Assembly (NCBI GenBank): GCA_036274155.1
Contig: DASUGH010000103.1
Span: forward strand, 62,001 to 126,000
Length of the DNA: 64,000 nt
Source: Gp6-AA40 sp036274155
GTDB lineage: Bacteria > Acidobacteriota > Vicinamibacteria > Vicinamibacterales > UBA2999
Reading direction: 5' to 3'
In this document: one piece after another, positions 10,398-18,383 of the stretch
Numbering within the stretch: the stretch's first letter is position 1
Layout: each line of letters begins with the position of its first letter
Notes under the pieces: model-generated
What the model saw: only the letters and a program-made list of their open reading frames with translations
The model's database searches: none
Told to the model about the DNA's origin: nothing
Translations under genes and position numbers: made by a program

Positions 10398-13295
10398 ATG
10401 TTCACGTATGCCCCGCGGGTGCTGGCTGTTTCGGCGCTGATGGCGGTATTCGCCACCGGGTCGGCCGCAGCCCAGGCCCCCACCCCGGACCAGACGTCCG
10501 CCCAGGCTCCTGCCTCCGCGCCGGGTGCGCCTCTTGTCATCACCCCGTGCAAGAACGAAGTGCCCGTTCCACTCCTGCTCGACCCGGCCACGAAGAGTCC
10601 GCTCGTCGATCAGGCGTCGAATGCTCCCGTGATCTCGCTGCCTCCTGCCGGTTCGCCGCCGGTGCTGTGGCAGATCGAGGTGTGCTTCCCGAAGCAGGAC
10701 AACGCGGCCTTCGTGCCGATCGAGTCCTACCTGTTTTACATGAAGGCCGACGACCAGCCGCGCAGCACCCCGTCGAACGGCACCTGGGTGCCCTACACCG
10801 CGGCGTTCGAGCAGACTCTGCGCGACGACTTCAAGTCTCTGTGGGCGCAGGGCCTCCTCGAGGACCTCTCGATCGAGGTCACCGATGCGCAGTTCCCCAA
10901 TGGCACGGTCGGCAGGATTGTCAGCTTCGTGATGGAGGAGCGCGATCGAGTCAAGATCGTCAGCTACGAGGGCAGCAAGCAGCTCGATCGCAGCAAGCTC
11001 GAAGAGCAGCTGCGCGAGCGCAAGATGGAGATCGCCGCCGACTCGCTGCTCGATGAGCGGCGAATCAAACAGGTCGAGGCCGTCGTGCGCGACATGCTGC
11101 AGGAGAAAGGATTCACCGCCGACGTCACGAGCACCATCACGCGCGTGGAAGGCAAGACCGTCAACCTGACGTTCCACATCGTCGAGGGCCGGAAGGTCAA
11201 GATCCGCAAGGTCGACTGGGTCGGCAACAAGGACATCAAGGACGGCAAGCTGACCAAGCAGATGAAGGAGAACAAGCCGGGCGGCCTGCTCGGGTGGATC
11301 ACCGGCGGCGGCACCTGGAATGCCACGAAATACGAGGAAGACGCCGAGCGCGTGCGCGAGTATTACCAGAATCACGGCTACGCGAACGCAACCATCGGTC
11401 AGCCGGAGCTCAAGGTCCTCGAGAACAGCAAGGACGGGAAGAAGCAGTGGATCGAGCTCAAGATCCCGGTCACCGAGGGCCAGAAGTACACCTTCGGCTC
11501 GCTCGACTTCGACGGCCTCAAGGTGTTCAAGCCGGAGTACATTCACGGCCTGTACGAAGTGAAGGAAGGCGAAACCTACAGCCGCAAGAAGCTGGTGGAG
11601 GGCAACCGCCGCACGCAGGAGGTCTACGGCAGGTACGGTTTCATGGATTTCACCGCGGCGCCGGATCTCGTTCGCAGCGATTCTGCCAATAACCCCGACA
11701 CGGCTCTCAGTCAGCTCGTGCCCGAGGCGCTCGCGCTCGAGGCGTCGGGACCGGGCGCCAAGCCGCCGCACGTGGACGTCACGATCAGGGTCACGGAAGG
11801 GGAGCAGTTCATCGTCCGCAGGATCTCGTTCACCGGCAACACGACGACGCGCGACAACGTGATCCGCCGCGAGCTGAGCAGTCTGGTGGAGGGATCGCCG
11901 TTCGACACCAACGCGTTGAAGGACTCGGTGCGCCGCCTGAACCAGCTCGGGTACTTCAAGCCGCTCGAGGGCAACGAGAAGGACGTGAAGGTCGACAAGA
12001 CGACGAACGCCACGAACATGGTGGACGTCACGTTCAAGCTCGAAGAGCAGAACCGCAACCAGCTGACGTTCGGCGCCGGCATCTCGCAATACGAGGGCTT
12101 CTTCGGCCAGCTCGCCTTCCAGACATCGAACTTCCTCGGGCGCGGCGAGACCTTCTCGGTGTCGCTGCAAGGCGGCGAGCGGGCGCAGAACTACCAGGTT
12201 GGCTTCACCGAGCCCTTCCTGTTCGATCGCAACATCACCGGCGGCATCGACATCCACAAGCGGTCGCTGCAGTACGTCGGCTACTACACGCAGAAGTCGA
12301 CCGGCGGCAGCCTGGTCTTCGGCATGCCGCTGGCCCCCTGGACGCGCGCGTTCCTGAACTACTCCTACGAGGAAGTCAGCATCACCGACGTCAACGAGGC
12401 GCTGATCGACAACTCGTGCGTGTTCTCACAGCAGGGCTGTTCGACGATCTCTTCGTTGAGCGATACCTCGCAGCTCACGGAGACGCAGATCAAGAACCTG
12501 TGCCAGAACCCCTTCGTCTGCGATTCGTTCCTCATCGGCCAGGGCGGCAAGCGGACGATCAGCAAGATCGTGCCGACGGTCGTGCACAACACGGTGAACC
12601 ACCCGATCTTCCCGACGACCGGAAAGAAGTACACGGCCTCGGTCGACCTTGCGGTGCTCGGTGGCAATACCCAGTACATCAAGCCGCACTTCGAGTACAT
12701 CCGGTTCTTCCGGCACACCAGCCGTACCACGCTCGGCCTGCGCGCGCAGTTCGAGTACATCACGCCGGTGCGCAACACACGAGAGCTTCCCGTCTTCGAG
12801 CGGCTGTTCCTCGGTGGCGAATACAGCGTGCGCGGCTTCGACATCCGCTCGATCGGACCGACGGTGCCGAACTCGCTGGTGGTGCTCGGCGGAAACAAGA
12901 GCCTGCTGTTCAACGCCGAGTATGCGTTCTCGATTGCCGATCCGGTTCGACTGCTGGTCTTCTACGACGCCGGACAGGTCCGCGACTTCGGCGAGCCCTT
13001 CGGCTGGTATCAACCGCTGACGCGCATCGTGGTTCCGGAGCTGCCGCCGGTGATTGGCGCCTTCGGTGACATCGTCACCGACCCGGGGGCGATCGGCGTG
13101 CGGACCGAGACGATTGGGAAGACCAGCGCGTTCAAGACGTCGACCGGCGTGGAGCTGCGCTTCTTCATGCCGGTGCTCAACGTGCCGTTCCGGCTGATCT
13201 ACGCGTGGAATCCGCAGCGGGGAGGTGTGCTCGACAACAACCTCCAGCCGACGAAGGCCTCGGTCTTCAAGTTCTCGGTCGGGACGACGTTCTAA
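10398..13295 (+). CDS. bamA: Outer membrane protein assembly factor BamA (Omp85)
   Basis: 965 residues from the ATG at 10398, which places a signal peptide (VLAVSALMAVFATGSAAAQA) at the N-terminus; longer in-frame extensions lack one. POTRA domains are followed by the C-terminal barrel from about residue 590 (FFGQLAFQTSNFLGRGETFSVS, then GGEYSVRGFDIRSIGP). The last residue is Phe, the usual barrel-insertion signal. It folds beta-barrel proteins into the outer membrane. An extra 80-residue N-terminal stretch with two cysteines precedes the recognisable POTRA units. The gene order bamA-skp-fabZ/lpxA is conserved in diderms. Confidence 0.95.
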   Translation: MFTYAPRVLAVSALMAVFATGSAAAQAPTPDQTSAQAPASAPGAPLVITPCKNEVPVPLLLDPATKSPLVDQASNAPVISLPPAGSPPVLWQIEVCFPKQDNAAFVPIESYLFYMKADDQPRSTPSNGTWVPYTAAFEQTLRDDFKSLWAQGLLEDLSIEVTDAQFPNGTVGRIVSFVMEERDRVKIVSYEGSKQLDRSKLEEQLRERKMEIAADSLLDERRIKQVEAVVRDMLQEKGFTADVTSTITRVEGKTVNLTFHIVEGRKVKIRKVDWVGNKDIKDGKLTKQMKENKPGGLLGWITGGGTWNATKYEEDAERVREYYQNHGYANATIGQPELKVLENSKDGKKQWIELKIPVTEGQKYTFGSLDFDGLKVFKPEYIHGLYEVKEGETYSRKKLVEGNRRTQEVYGRYGFMDFTAAPDLVRSDSANNPDTALSQLVPEALALEASGPGAKPPHVDVTIRVTEGEQFIVRRISFTGNTTTRDNVIRRELSSLVEGSPFDTNALKDSVRRLNQLGYFKPLEGNEKDVKVDKTTNATNMVDVTFKLEEQNRNQLTFGAGISQYEGFFGQLAFQTSNFLGRGETFSVSLQGGERAQNYQVGFTEPFLFDRNITGGIDIHKRSLQYVGYYTQKSTGGSLVFGMPLAPWTRAFLNYSYEEVSITDVNEALIDNSCVFSQQGCSTISSLSDTSQLTETQIKNLCQNPFVCDSFLIGQGGKRTISKIVPTVVHNTVNHPIFPTTGKKYTASVDLAVLGGNTQYIKPHFEYIRFFRHTSRTTLGLRAQFEYITPVRNTRELPVFERLFLGGEYSVRGFDIRSIGPTVPNSLVVLGGNKSLLFNAEYAFSIADPVRLLVFYDAGQVRDFGEPFGWYQPLTRIVVPELPPVIGAFGDIVTDPGAIGVRTETIGKTSAFKTSTGVELRFFMPVLNVPFRLIYAWNPQRGGVLDNNLQPTKASVFKFSVGTTF

Positions 13296-13449
13296 TCGGC
13301 GGGCGCGTCGAGCCGAAGGCGCCACGCGCGGTCGTGCCGCCCCGGCGCTTGCCTGGATCGAGCCCGGCCCATCGCCGACCGGGGGGTATTGGACGGCGGG
13401 CGATGTGGCGGGGTAGAACGCCCCATCCCGGAATTGAACGGGCGGGGTG

Positions 13450-13920
13450 TCAGTTGTGAATCACCGCGACGGTGTAGTCGACGGGGCCAACCAGGCCGGA
13501 GGCCGACGAATCGTAAACGCGGATGCAGATGCTGCCGGCGGCAGTGGCCGTGGCGCTGACAGCAGTATTGAGGCCGACATTGACGCGCGACACGACGACC
13601 TGGCAGTTCGCGCCGACGAGCGTGCCGATGTCGAGACCCAGAGTAAGGTCGGTCTGCAGGTCGAGTTGGCCATCGCCATCGGCGTCGACGGCCGTCGACG
13701 GCTGCACGAGCGAGGTATAACTGGCCGTGATGTTGCCGGGGGCCTGCACCTGCAGACCGTGGATGCGAACGCTGTTCGGCGTGAGGTTGCCGGTCACCGA
13801 CTCGCTGATCGTGGTCGGCGGTGTTGGCGTGGGAACCGTGACGTTATCGTCGTCGCAGCCCGGCGAGGCGAGGGCAGCGGTCAACAGGAAGGCACCAAGG
13901 GTCATCGATCGTGGTCTCAA
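13450..13920 (-). CDS. Hypothetical lipoprotein with Ca-binding-like loop
   Basis: 156 residues if started at the TTG at 13920, which has AGGAG (complement of 13928-13932) seven bases upstream; the next in-frame ATG is at 13905. The N-terminus is a short signal ending LTAALASPGC, consistent with a lipobox-like cysteine, followed by acidic DDDN. A DADGDGQLDLQTD segment looks like an EF-hand or dockerin-type loop. The rest is beta-rich (VVVSRVNVGLNTAVSATA). It is probably exported. It lies antiparallel between bamA and skp; no family recognised. Confidence 0.6.
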   Translation of the reverse strand: MRPRSMTLGAFLLTAALASPGCDDDNVTVPTPTPPTTISESVTGNLTPNSVRIHGLQVQAPGNITASYTSLVQPSTAVDADGDGQLDLQTDLTLGLDIGTLVGANCQVVVSRVNVGLNTAVSATATAAGSICIRVYDSSASGLVGPVDYTVAVIHN

Positions 13921-13980
13921 GCACAGGCTCCTCAAATGCGACAGGCGGTCCTGAGATCTTACCTGTCGGGTCAGGTGGAG

Positions 13981-13986
13981 TAAAAT
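13981..13986 (+). promoter_or_regulatory. Possible -10 element of skp
   Basis: TAAAAT at 13981-13986 lies 32 bases before the favoured skp start. A poor -35 (TTACCT, 13959-13964) is 16 bases upstream. If used, the promoter overlaps the 5' region of the divergent lipoprotein gene. Confidence 0.3.
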
Positions 13987-14017
13987 CAAGCATTTCGTCT
14001 TGGAGATGAAAGGATTC

Positions 14018-14770
14018 ATGCGAATGAGAGTGTTCGCCGTCGTTCTGGCGCTCGGCGTTCTCACGGCGGCCGCGCGGCCCCTTGCGCAGGCACCCGCTCC
14101 CCCTCCGGCCCCTGGCACGCAGAAGCCCGCCGCTCCTGGAACGCAGAAACCGGCGACGCCGACTCCCCGTCCACAGACTCAGACGCCAGCGCCGCCCGCG
14201 CAGCCGGCTGAAGTCAAGCTGCCACCGCCGTTCCAGGACGGGTTCAAGTACGGCTATATCAACATCCAGACCGTGGCGTCTCAGTCGGCTGACGGCAAGA
14301 AGGCGACAGCGGAAATCAACGCGCTGCAGCAGAAGCTGCAGACGCAGATTATGGACAAGCAGAAGGCGCTGCAGGACGCACAGCAGAAGCTCGAGGGGTC
14401 GGGGAGCCTGCTCAACGACTCCGCCAAGCAGTCGCTGCAGCTCGAAATCGAGCGTAACCAGCGCGACCTGCAGCGGATGGCCGAGGACGCCCAGCAGGAA
14501 GTCGAGCGGCTCACGCAGCGTCTCCAGCAGGAGTTCATGATCAAGCTCAATCCGGTCATCGACCGCATTGCGAAGGAAAAGAAGGTCGACATGATCTTCA
14601 ATGCCGGCGAGAGCGGGCTGGTGTGGGCCGCGCCCGGCATGGAGATGACGACCGACATTATTCGCGCGCTCGACGGCGGCGGCGCCAAGCCGGCCGCCGC
14701 TGCGCCGGCACCGGCCGCCCCGGCAGCGCCGGCGCCGGCCCCGACCGAAGCCGCGCCGCCCGGGAAATAG
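14018..14770 (+). CDS. skp: Periplasmic chaperone Skp/OmpH family
   Basis: About 250 residues from ATG 14018 (MRMRVFAVVLALG); ATGs at 14006 and 14024 are alternatives. A signal peptide is followed by a Pro/Ala-rich stretch and then the OmpH core: FKYGYINIQTVASQSADGKK, long coiled-coil helices rich in Gln/Lys (about 95-185), and VDMIFNAGESGLVWAAPGMEMT at the closing strand. A Pro/Ala tail ends the protein. Skp binds unfolded outer-membrane proteins for delivery to BamA. The two low-complexity Ala/Pro segments make it longer than the usual 160-170 residues. Confidence 0.9.
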   Translation: MRMRVFAVVLALGVLTAAARPLAQAPAPPPAPGTQKPAAPGTQKPATPTPRPQTQTPAPPAQPAEVKLPPPFQDGFKYGYINIQTVASQSADGKKATAEINALQQKLQTQIMDKQKALQDAQQKLEGSGSLLNDSAKQSLQLEIERNQRDLQRMAEDAQQEVERLTQRLQQEFMIKLNPVIDRIAKEKKVDMIFNAGESGLVWAAPGMEMTTDIIRALDGGGAKPAAAAPAPAAPAAPAPAPTEAAPPGK

Positions 14771-14821
14771 GCGGCAAGCCGACGCGTGCCATGATCGAGG
14801 GCCGCACGCCCCAGGGTTGAC

Positions 14822-16084
14822 GTGGTTCCAGATCTCCCAGCTCTCCTCGAGCGCGTCTACTACCGCTATCCGTCGTTCCTCGTCGATGCCATCGCGGAAC
14901 ACGAGCCGGGCGTCCGGCTCGTGGCCGTGAAGAACGTGACGGTCGGCGAGGAATTCTTCCAGGGACACTTTCCCGGTTCGCCGTTGATGCCCGGCGTGCT
15001 CCTGATCGAGGCGCTGACGCAGGTGGCGGCGATGCTCGTCCTCGAGCGCGAGCCGGTGTTCTCGACGGCGCGCGCCTTCCTGCGCGGCGTCAACAGCGCC
15101 AAATTCCGCAAGCAGGTGGTGCCCGGCGATCGCCTGCGCCTCGAGGTCACGCTCGGCCGGAGCCGCAAGCGGCTCGCCAAGGCGCGCGCACTCGCGTACG
15201 TGGACGATCAGGTCGTCACCGAAGCCGAGCTCCTCATTTCGATCGAATCGGGCGCCGCCTATGTGGATCCCACGGCGCGGGTCCATCCCGCCGCTCGCAT
15301 CGGCGCGGGGACGACGATCGGGCCGTCGGCCGTGATCGGCGCGGATGTGCGCATCGGCGAGCGCTGCCGCATCGGCGCGTCAGTGGTCATCGACGGGTGG
15401 ACCGAGATCGGCGACGAGACACAGGTGTTTCCGATGGCGTCGATCGGTCTGGCGCCGCAGGATCTCAAGTACAAGGGCGAGCGTACCCGTCTCAGCATCG
15501 GCCGGCAGAACATCTTTCGTGAATTCGTCACCATCAATCGCGGCACGCTCGGCGGCGGCGGCCATACGATGATCGGTAACCACAACCTGTTCATGGCCTA
15601 CGTGCACGTGGCGCACGACTGCCATGTCGGCAATCACACGATCTTCGGGCCGCATGCGACCATTGGCGGGCACGTCGGCGTCGAGGACTTCGCCAACATC
15701 AGCGCCGGCTCCGCCGTTCACCAGTTCTGCCGCATCGGCCGGCACGGATTCGTCGGCGGCTACTCGGTGGTGACCAAGGACGCGCTGCCCTTCGGACGCA
15801 CCATCGGCAGCCGGCCGGCCCGCATCTTCGGTGTCAACACCATCGGGCTCTCCCGGCGCGGCTTCACGCCCGACACCATCGAGCAGCTCAAACGCGCGTA
15901 CCGCTACCTGCTGCTGTCCAAGCTCAACACGTCGCGTGCGCTGAACCAGATCGAGCACGACCCCACGCTCACGTCACAGGAAGTGCGCTATCTCGTCGAC
16001 TTCATCCGGACGTCCCAGCGCGGCGTCATACTGCGCCGGCCGATTCGCCGCTTCAGCACTGAAGAACTGGTGGCGGACGAATGA
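14822..16084 (+). CDS. fabZ-lpxA: Fused FabZ dehydratase - LpxA acyltransferase
   Basis: One uninterrupted 420-residue frame. Residues 1-145 are a FabZ hotdog domain with active-site His49 in GHFPGSPLMPGV and Glu63 in LLIEALTQ. From about 148 on the chain is LpxA: hexapeptide left-handed beta-helix repeats (VHPAARIGAGTTIGPSAVIG), the catalytic His265 in HVAHDCHVGN, then HQFCRIGRHGFVGGYSVVTK and NTIGLSRRGF, and a helical C-terminus. It would make beta-hydroxyacyl-ACP turn over and transfer the acyl group to UDP-GlcNAc, the first lipid A step. In most bacteria these are separate adjacent genes. GTG start at 14822. Confidence 0.93.
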   Translation: MVPDLPALLERVYYRYPSFLVDAIAEHEPGVRLVAVKNVTVGEEFFQGHFPGSPLMPGVLLIEALTQVAAMLVLEREPVFSTARAFLRGVNSAKFRKQVVPGDRLRLEVTLGRSRKRLAKARALAYVDDQVVTEAELLISIESGAAYVDPTARVHPAARIGAGTTIGPSAVIGADVRIGERCRIGASVVIDGWTEIGDETQVFPMASIGLAPQDLKYKGERTRLSIGRQNIFREFVTINRGTLGGGGHTMIGNHNLFMAYVHVAHDCHVGNHTIFGPHATIGGHVGVEDFANISAGSAVHQFCRIGRHGFVGGYSVVTKDALPFGRTIGSRPARIFGVNTIGLSRRGFTPDTIEQLKRAYRYLLLSKLNTSRALNQIEHDPTLTSQEVRYLVDFIRTSQRGVILRRPIRRFSTEELVADE

Positions 16085-16415
16085 ACCGGGACGGGTTCCA
16101 GGTTCCGAGTTCCAGGTTCCGAGTTCGGGGAGTTCAGGTTCCGGGGTTCCGAGTTCGGGGAGTTCAGGTTCCGGGGTTCCGGGTTCGGGGAGTTCAGGTT
16201 CCGGGATTCCGGGTTCGGGGAGTTCAGGTTCCGGGGTTCCGGGTTCGGGGAGTTCAAGTTCCGGGGTTCCGGGTTCGGGGAGTTCAGGTTCCAGGGTTCC
16301 GGGTTGGGGGTTCCACGTTCGTTGTTCCCAGGTTCGTGGTTCCACGGTTCCTGGCTCCGGCGTTCGGGGTTCGGGCGTTCAGGCATTCAGGGTTCAGAGC
16401 TCACGTGTTCCCCAG
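16085..16415. repeat. Repeat array B: 30-bp tandem repeat plus degenerate GTTCC words
   Basis: The whole 331-base gap between lpxA and lpxI is repetitive. From 16111 to 16290 there are six consecutive 30-base units, each built from ccggggttcc, gggttcgggg and agttcaggtt with one or two substitutions per copy. Irregular GTTCC/GTTCA words flank them on both sides, up to about 16410. Unlike the other arrays there is no orientation switch. Because 30 is divisible by three, frames stay open on both strands. One plus-strand frame runs from an ATG overlapping the lpxA stop (16081) to a TGA overlapping the lpxI ATG (16419). Confidence 0.92.
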
Positions 16416-17234
16416 ATGAAACTTGGCCTGATTGCGGGCAACGGCCGCTTTCCGTTCCTCGTTCTGGATGCGGCGCGTACGCAGGGATACGACGTCACGA
16501 TCATCGCCGCCAAGGAGGAAGCCTTCCCTGAGCTCGCCGATGCCGCCGCACGGCAGCAGGCGGCGATTCACTGGATTTCGATTGGGCAGCTGGGAACGTG
16601 CATCCGCCTGCTCAAGGACGCCGGCGTGGCGCGCGCCGTGATGGCCGGGCAAGTCAAGCACACCCGCATCTTCGGTGGCATCGTGCCCGACCTGACGTTT
16701 CTCTCGGTGCTCAAAGAGCTCGGCTCGAGGAACACCGACGGCCTGATAGGCGCGGTCGCCAAAGTGCTTCGCGACCGTGGAATCGAGCTCATCGACTCGA
16801 CAGCACTGTTGCAGCCGCTGCTGGCGGCCGACGGGGTGCTGACGGCCCGGCCGCCAACCGAGGATGAACGAAAGGATTTCGACTTCGGTTACCGGATGGC
16901 CGACGCCATCGCCGGCCTCGACGTCGGCCAGACGATTGCCGTGAAGCACCAGGCGGTCGTGGCGGTCGAGGCGATGGATGGCACCGACGAGGTGATCGAA
17001 CGGGCCGGGCGGCTGGCCGGCGCCGGCGCACGGATCGTCAAGGTGGCGAAGCCGAACCAGGACATGCGGTTCGACGTCCCGGTCGTCGGTCCGGCAACGA
17101 TTCAGGCGATGCGCGCTGCCGGGGCGTCGGCGCTCTCCGTCGACGCGGGCAAGACGCTGATGTTCGACGGCGCCCAGATGGTGGCGTCGGCGAACGAAGC
17201 CGGCATCACGATTGTTGGACGAAGAAAACACTGA
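16416..17234 (+). CDS. lpxI: UDP-2,3-diacylglucosamine pyrophosphatase LpxI
   Basis: 272 residues, the normal length for LpxI (DUF1009). Landmarks are KLGLIAGNGRFPFLVLDAAR at the N-terminus, the middle block MAGQVKHTRIFGGIVPD, and the C-terminal domain with AIAGLDVGQTIAVKHQAVVAV, VKVAKPNQDMRFDVPVVG and LSVDAGKTLMFD. It hydrolyses UDP-2,3-diacylglucosamine to lipid X, replacing LpxH in many non-proteobacterial diderms. The ATG immediately follows array B. Placement after lpxA supports the lipid A role. Confidence 0.95.
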   Translation: MKLGLIAGNGRFPFLVLDAARTQGYDVTIIAAKEEAFPELADAAARQQAAIHWISIGQLGTCIRLLKDAGVARAVMAGQVKHTRIFGGIVPDLTFLSVLKELGSRNTDGLIGAVAKVLRDRGIELIDSTALLQPLLAADGVLTARPPTEDERKDFDFGYRMADAIAGLDVGQTIAVKHQAVVAVEAMDGTDEVIERAGRLAGAGARIVKVAKPNQDMRFDVPVVGPATIQAMRAAGASALSVDAGKTLMFDGAQMVASANEAGITIVGRRKH

Positions 17235-17441
17235 AATGACGGATTGACGGATTGACGAATTTGCATTGCCGGATTGACAGATTTGCGGATTGGCCGCCTG
17301 ACGACTCAGGTGCGGGCCAGATCACAGGTGTTTCGTCGTAACCCGTCGATTCGTCAATCCGTCAATCCGTCAATCCGTCAATGCGTCAATTCAAATTCGT
17401 AAATTCGTAAATCCGTCAATCCGTCAATTCACATACTCATC
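17235..17441. repeat. Repeat array C: TGACGGAT words, then ATCCGTCA words
   Basis: The left arm (about 17237-17296) carries TGACGGAT, TGACGAAT and TTGCGGAT in an 8-base rhythm. A roughly 45-base centre has no repeats. The right arm (about 17343-17431) carries CGTCAATC units and TTCGTAAA variants, the reverse complement of the left words. The right arm ends about ten bases before the TTG start of the next gene. It is predicted to form a long imperfect hairpin and contains no supportable ORF. Confidence 0.88.
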
Positions 17442-18380
17442 TTGTCTTCCTCTCCCGTTCGCGTCGCCGTCGTTGGTGTAGGTCACCTGGGCCAGCACCA
17501 CGCCCGTTTGCTCGCGGCGATGCCGCAGGTGATGCTCGCGGCCGTCGTCGACACGAAGCCGGGACGCGCGGCGGAAATCGGCGGACGCTACGGCGCAGCC
17601 CCGTTCACCGACGCACGTGACGTGATGGGAGTGGTCGACGCCGTCACAATAGCGGTGCCGACGGCCTCGCACGTCGAAGTCGCCGGCCTGTTCGTCGCGC
17701 GCGGGATACCGGTGCTCGTCGAAAAGCCGCTGGCGGCGTCGCTCGTCGAAGCCGACCGGTTGCTGGATGAAGCAGGCCGCGGCGGCGTGATGGTGGCAAC
17801 GGGGCATACCGAACGCTTCAACCCGGCGGTCGAGGCGGCGCTTCCGCTCGTCTCCGCCCCCCGCTTCATCGAGATTCATCGCCTCGGGACATTTCCCGAA
17901 CGCAGCCTCGACATCGACGTGATCTTCGATTTGATGATTCACGACATCGATCTGCTGCTGGCGTCGGTGCGGTCCGAGGTCGAGTCAATCGAGGCAGTCG
18001 GCGTGAATGTGCTGACGCCACGTACCGACATCGCCAACGCGCGTCTCCGCTTTGCCTCGGGGTGCATTGCGAACCTCACCGCGAGCCGCATCAGCCGCGA
18101 GCGCGTACGCAAGGCGCGATTCTTCCAGCCCGAATCCTACATCTCGATCGACTACGCTTCTCAGGAGGTCGAAGTGTACCGCCTCGCCGCCGGCAACGGA
18201 CGCCCCGTGATCGAGGGTGGACGGTTGCAGGTGGAGCAGGAGGAGCCGTTGCACCGGGAGCTCGCCGACTTCATCAGGGCGGTGCGCACGGGAGGAGAGC
18301 CGACAGTGACCGGACGCGCCGGACGCGAGGCGCTGGCGCTGGCTTCCCGCATCGCCGACGAGATGCGGCTCACGACTTAG
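17442..18380 (+). CDS. Gfo/Idh/MocA-family NAD-dependent oxidoreductase
   Basis: 312 residues. The Rossmann motif is VAVVGVGHLGQHHARLLAAM, the catalytic lysine motif is VLVEKPLAAS, and a family HTERFNPAVEAA segment follows. The C-terminal domain includes FDLMIHDIDLLLASVRSE. Gfo/Idh proteins oxidise sugars or nucleotide sugars. Location after lpxA-lpxI raises the possibility of a UDP-GlcNAc 3-dehydrogenase (GnnA-like), but no GnnB-type aminotransferase is next to it, so this is only a suggestion. TTG start at 17442; no ATG or GTG is available before the conserved fold. Three bases separate it from the next gene. Confidence 0.85.
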   Translation: MSSSPVRVAVVGVGHLGQHHARLLAAMPQVMLAAVVDTKPGRAAEIGGRYGAAPFTDARDVMGVVDAVTIAVPTASHVEVAGLFVARGIPVLVEKPLAASLVEADRLLDEAGRGGVMVATGHTERFNPAVEAALPLVSAPRFIEIHRLGTFPERSLDIDVIFDLMIHDIDLLLASVRSEVESIEAVGVNVLTPRTDIANARLRFASGCIANLTASRISRERVRKARFFQPESYISIDYASQEVEVYRLAAGNGRPVIEGGRLQVEQEEPLHRELADFIRAVRTGGEPTVTGRAGREALALASRIADEMRLTT

Positions 18381-18383
18381 ACG

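Noticed and set aside
10332..12257. Long open frame on the minus strand opposite bamA (641 codons)
   Set aside because: It is an antisense shadow caused by high third-position GC in bamA; composition is Leu/Arg/Val-rich without any recognisable domain, and BamA accounts for the region.
16111..16290. CRISPR-like appearance of the regular 30-base repeat in array B
   Set aside because: Units are head to tail with no unique spacers between them, and there are no cas genes.
15988..16386. Minus-strand frame encoding a decapeptide repeat (NSPNPEPRNL type)
   Set aside because: It only exists because the 30-base repeat unit has no stop in any of several frames; there is no promoter or start context and the flanks are antisense to lpxA.
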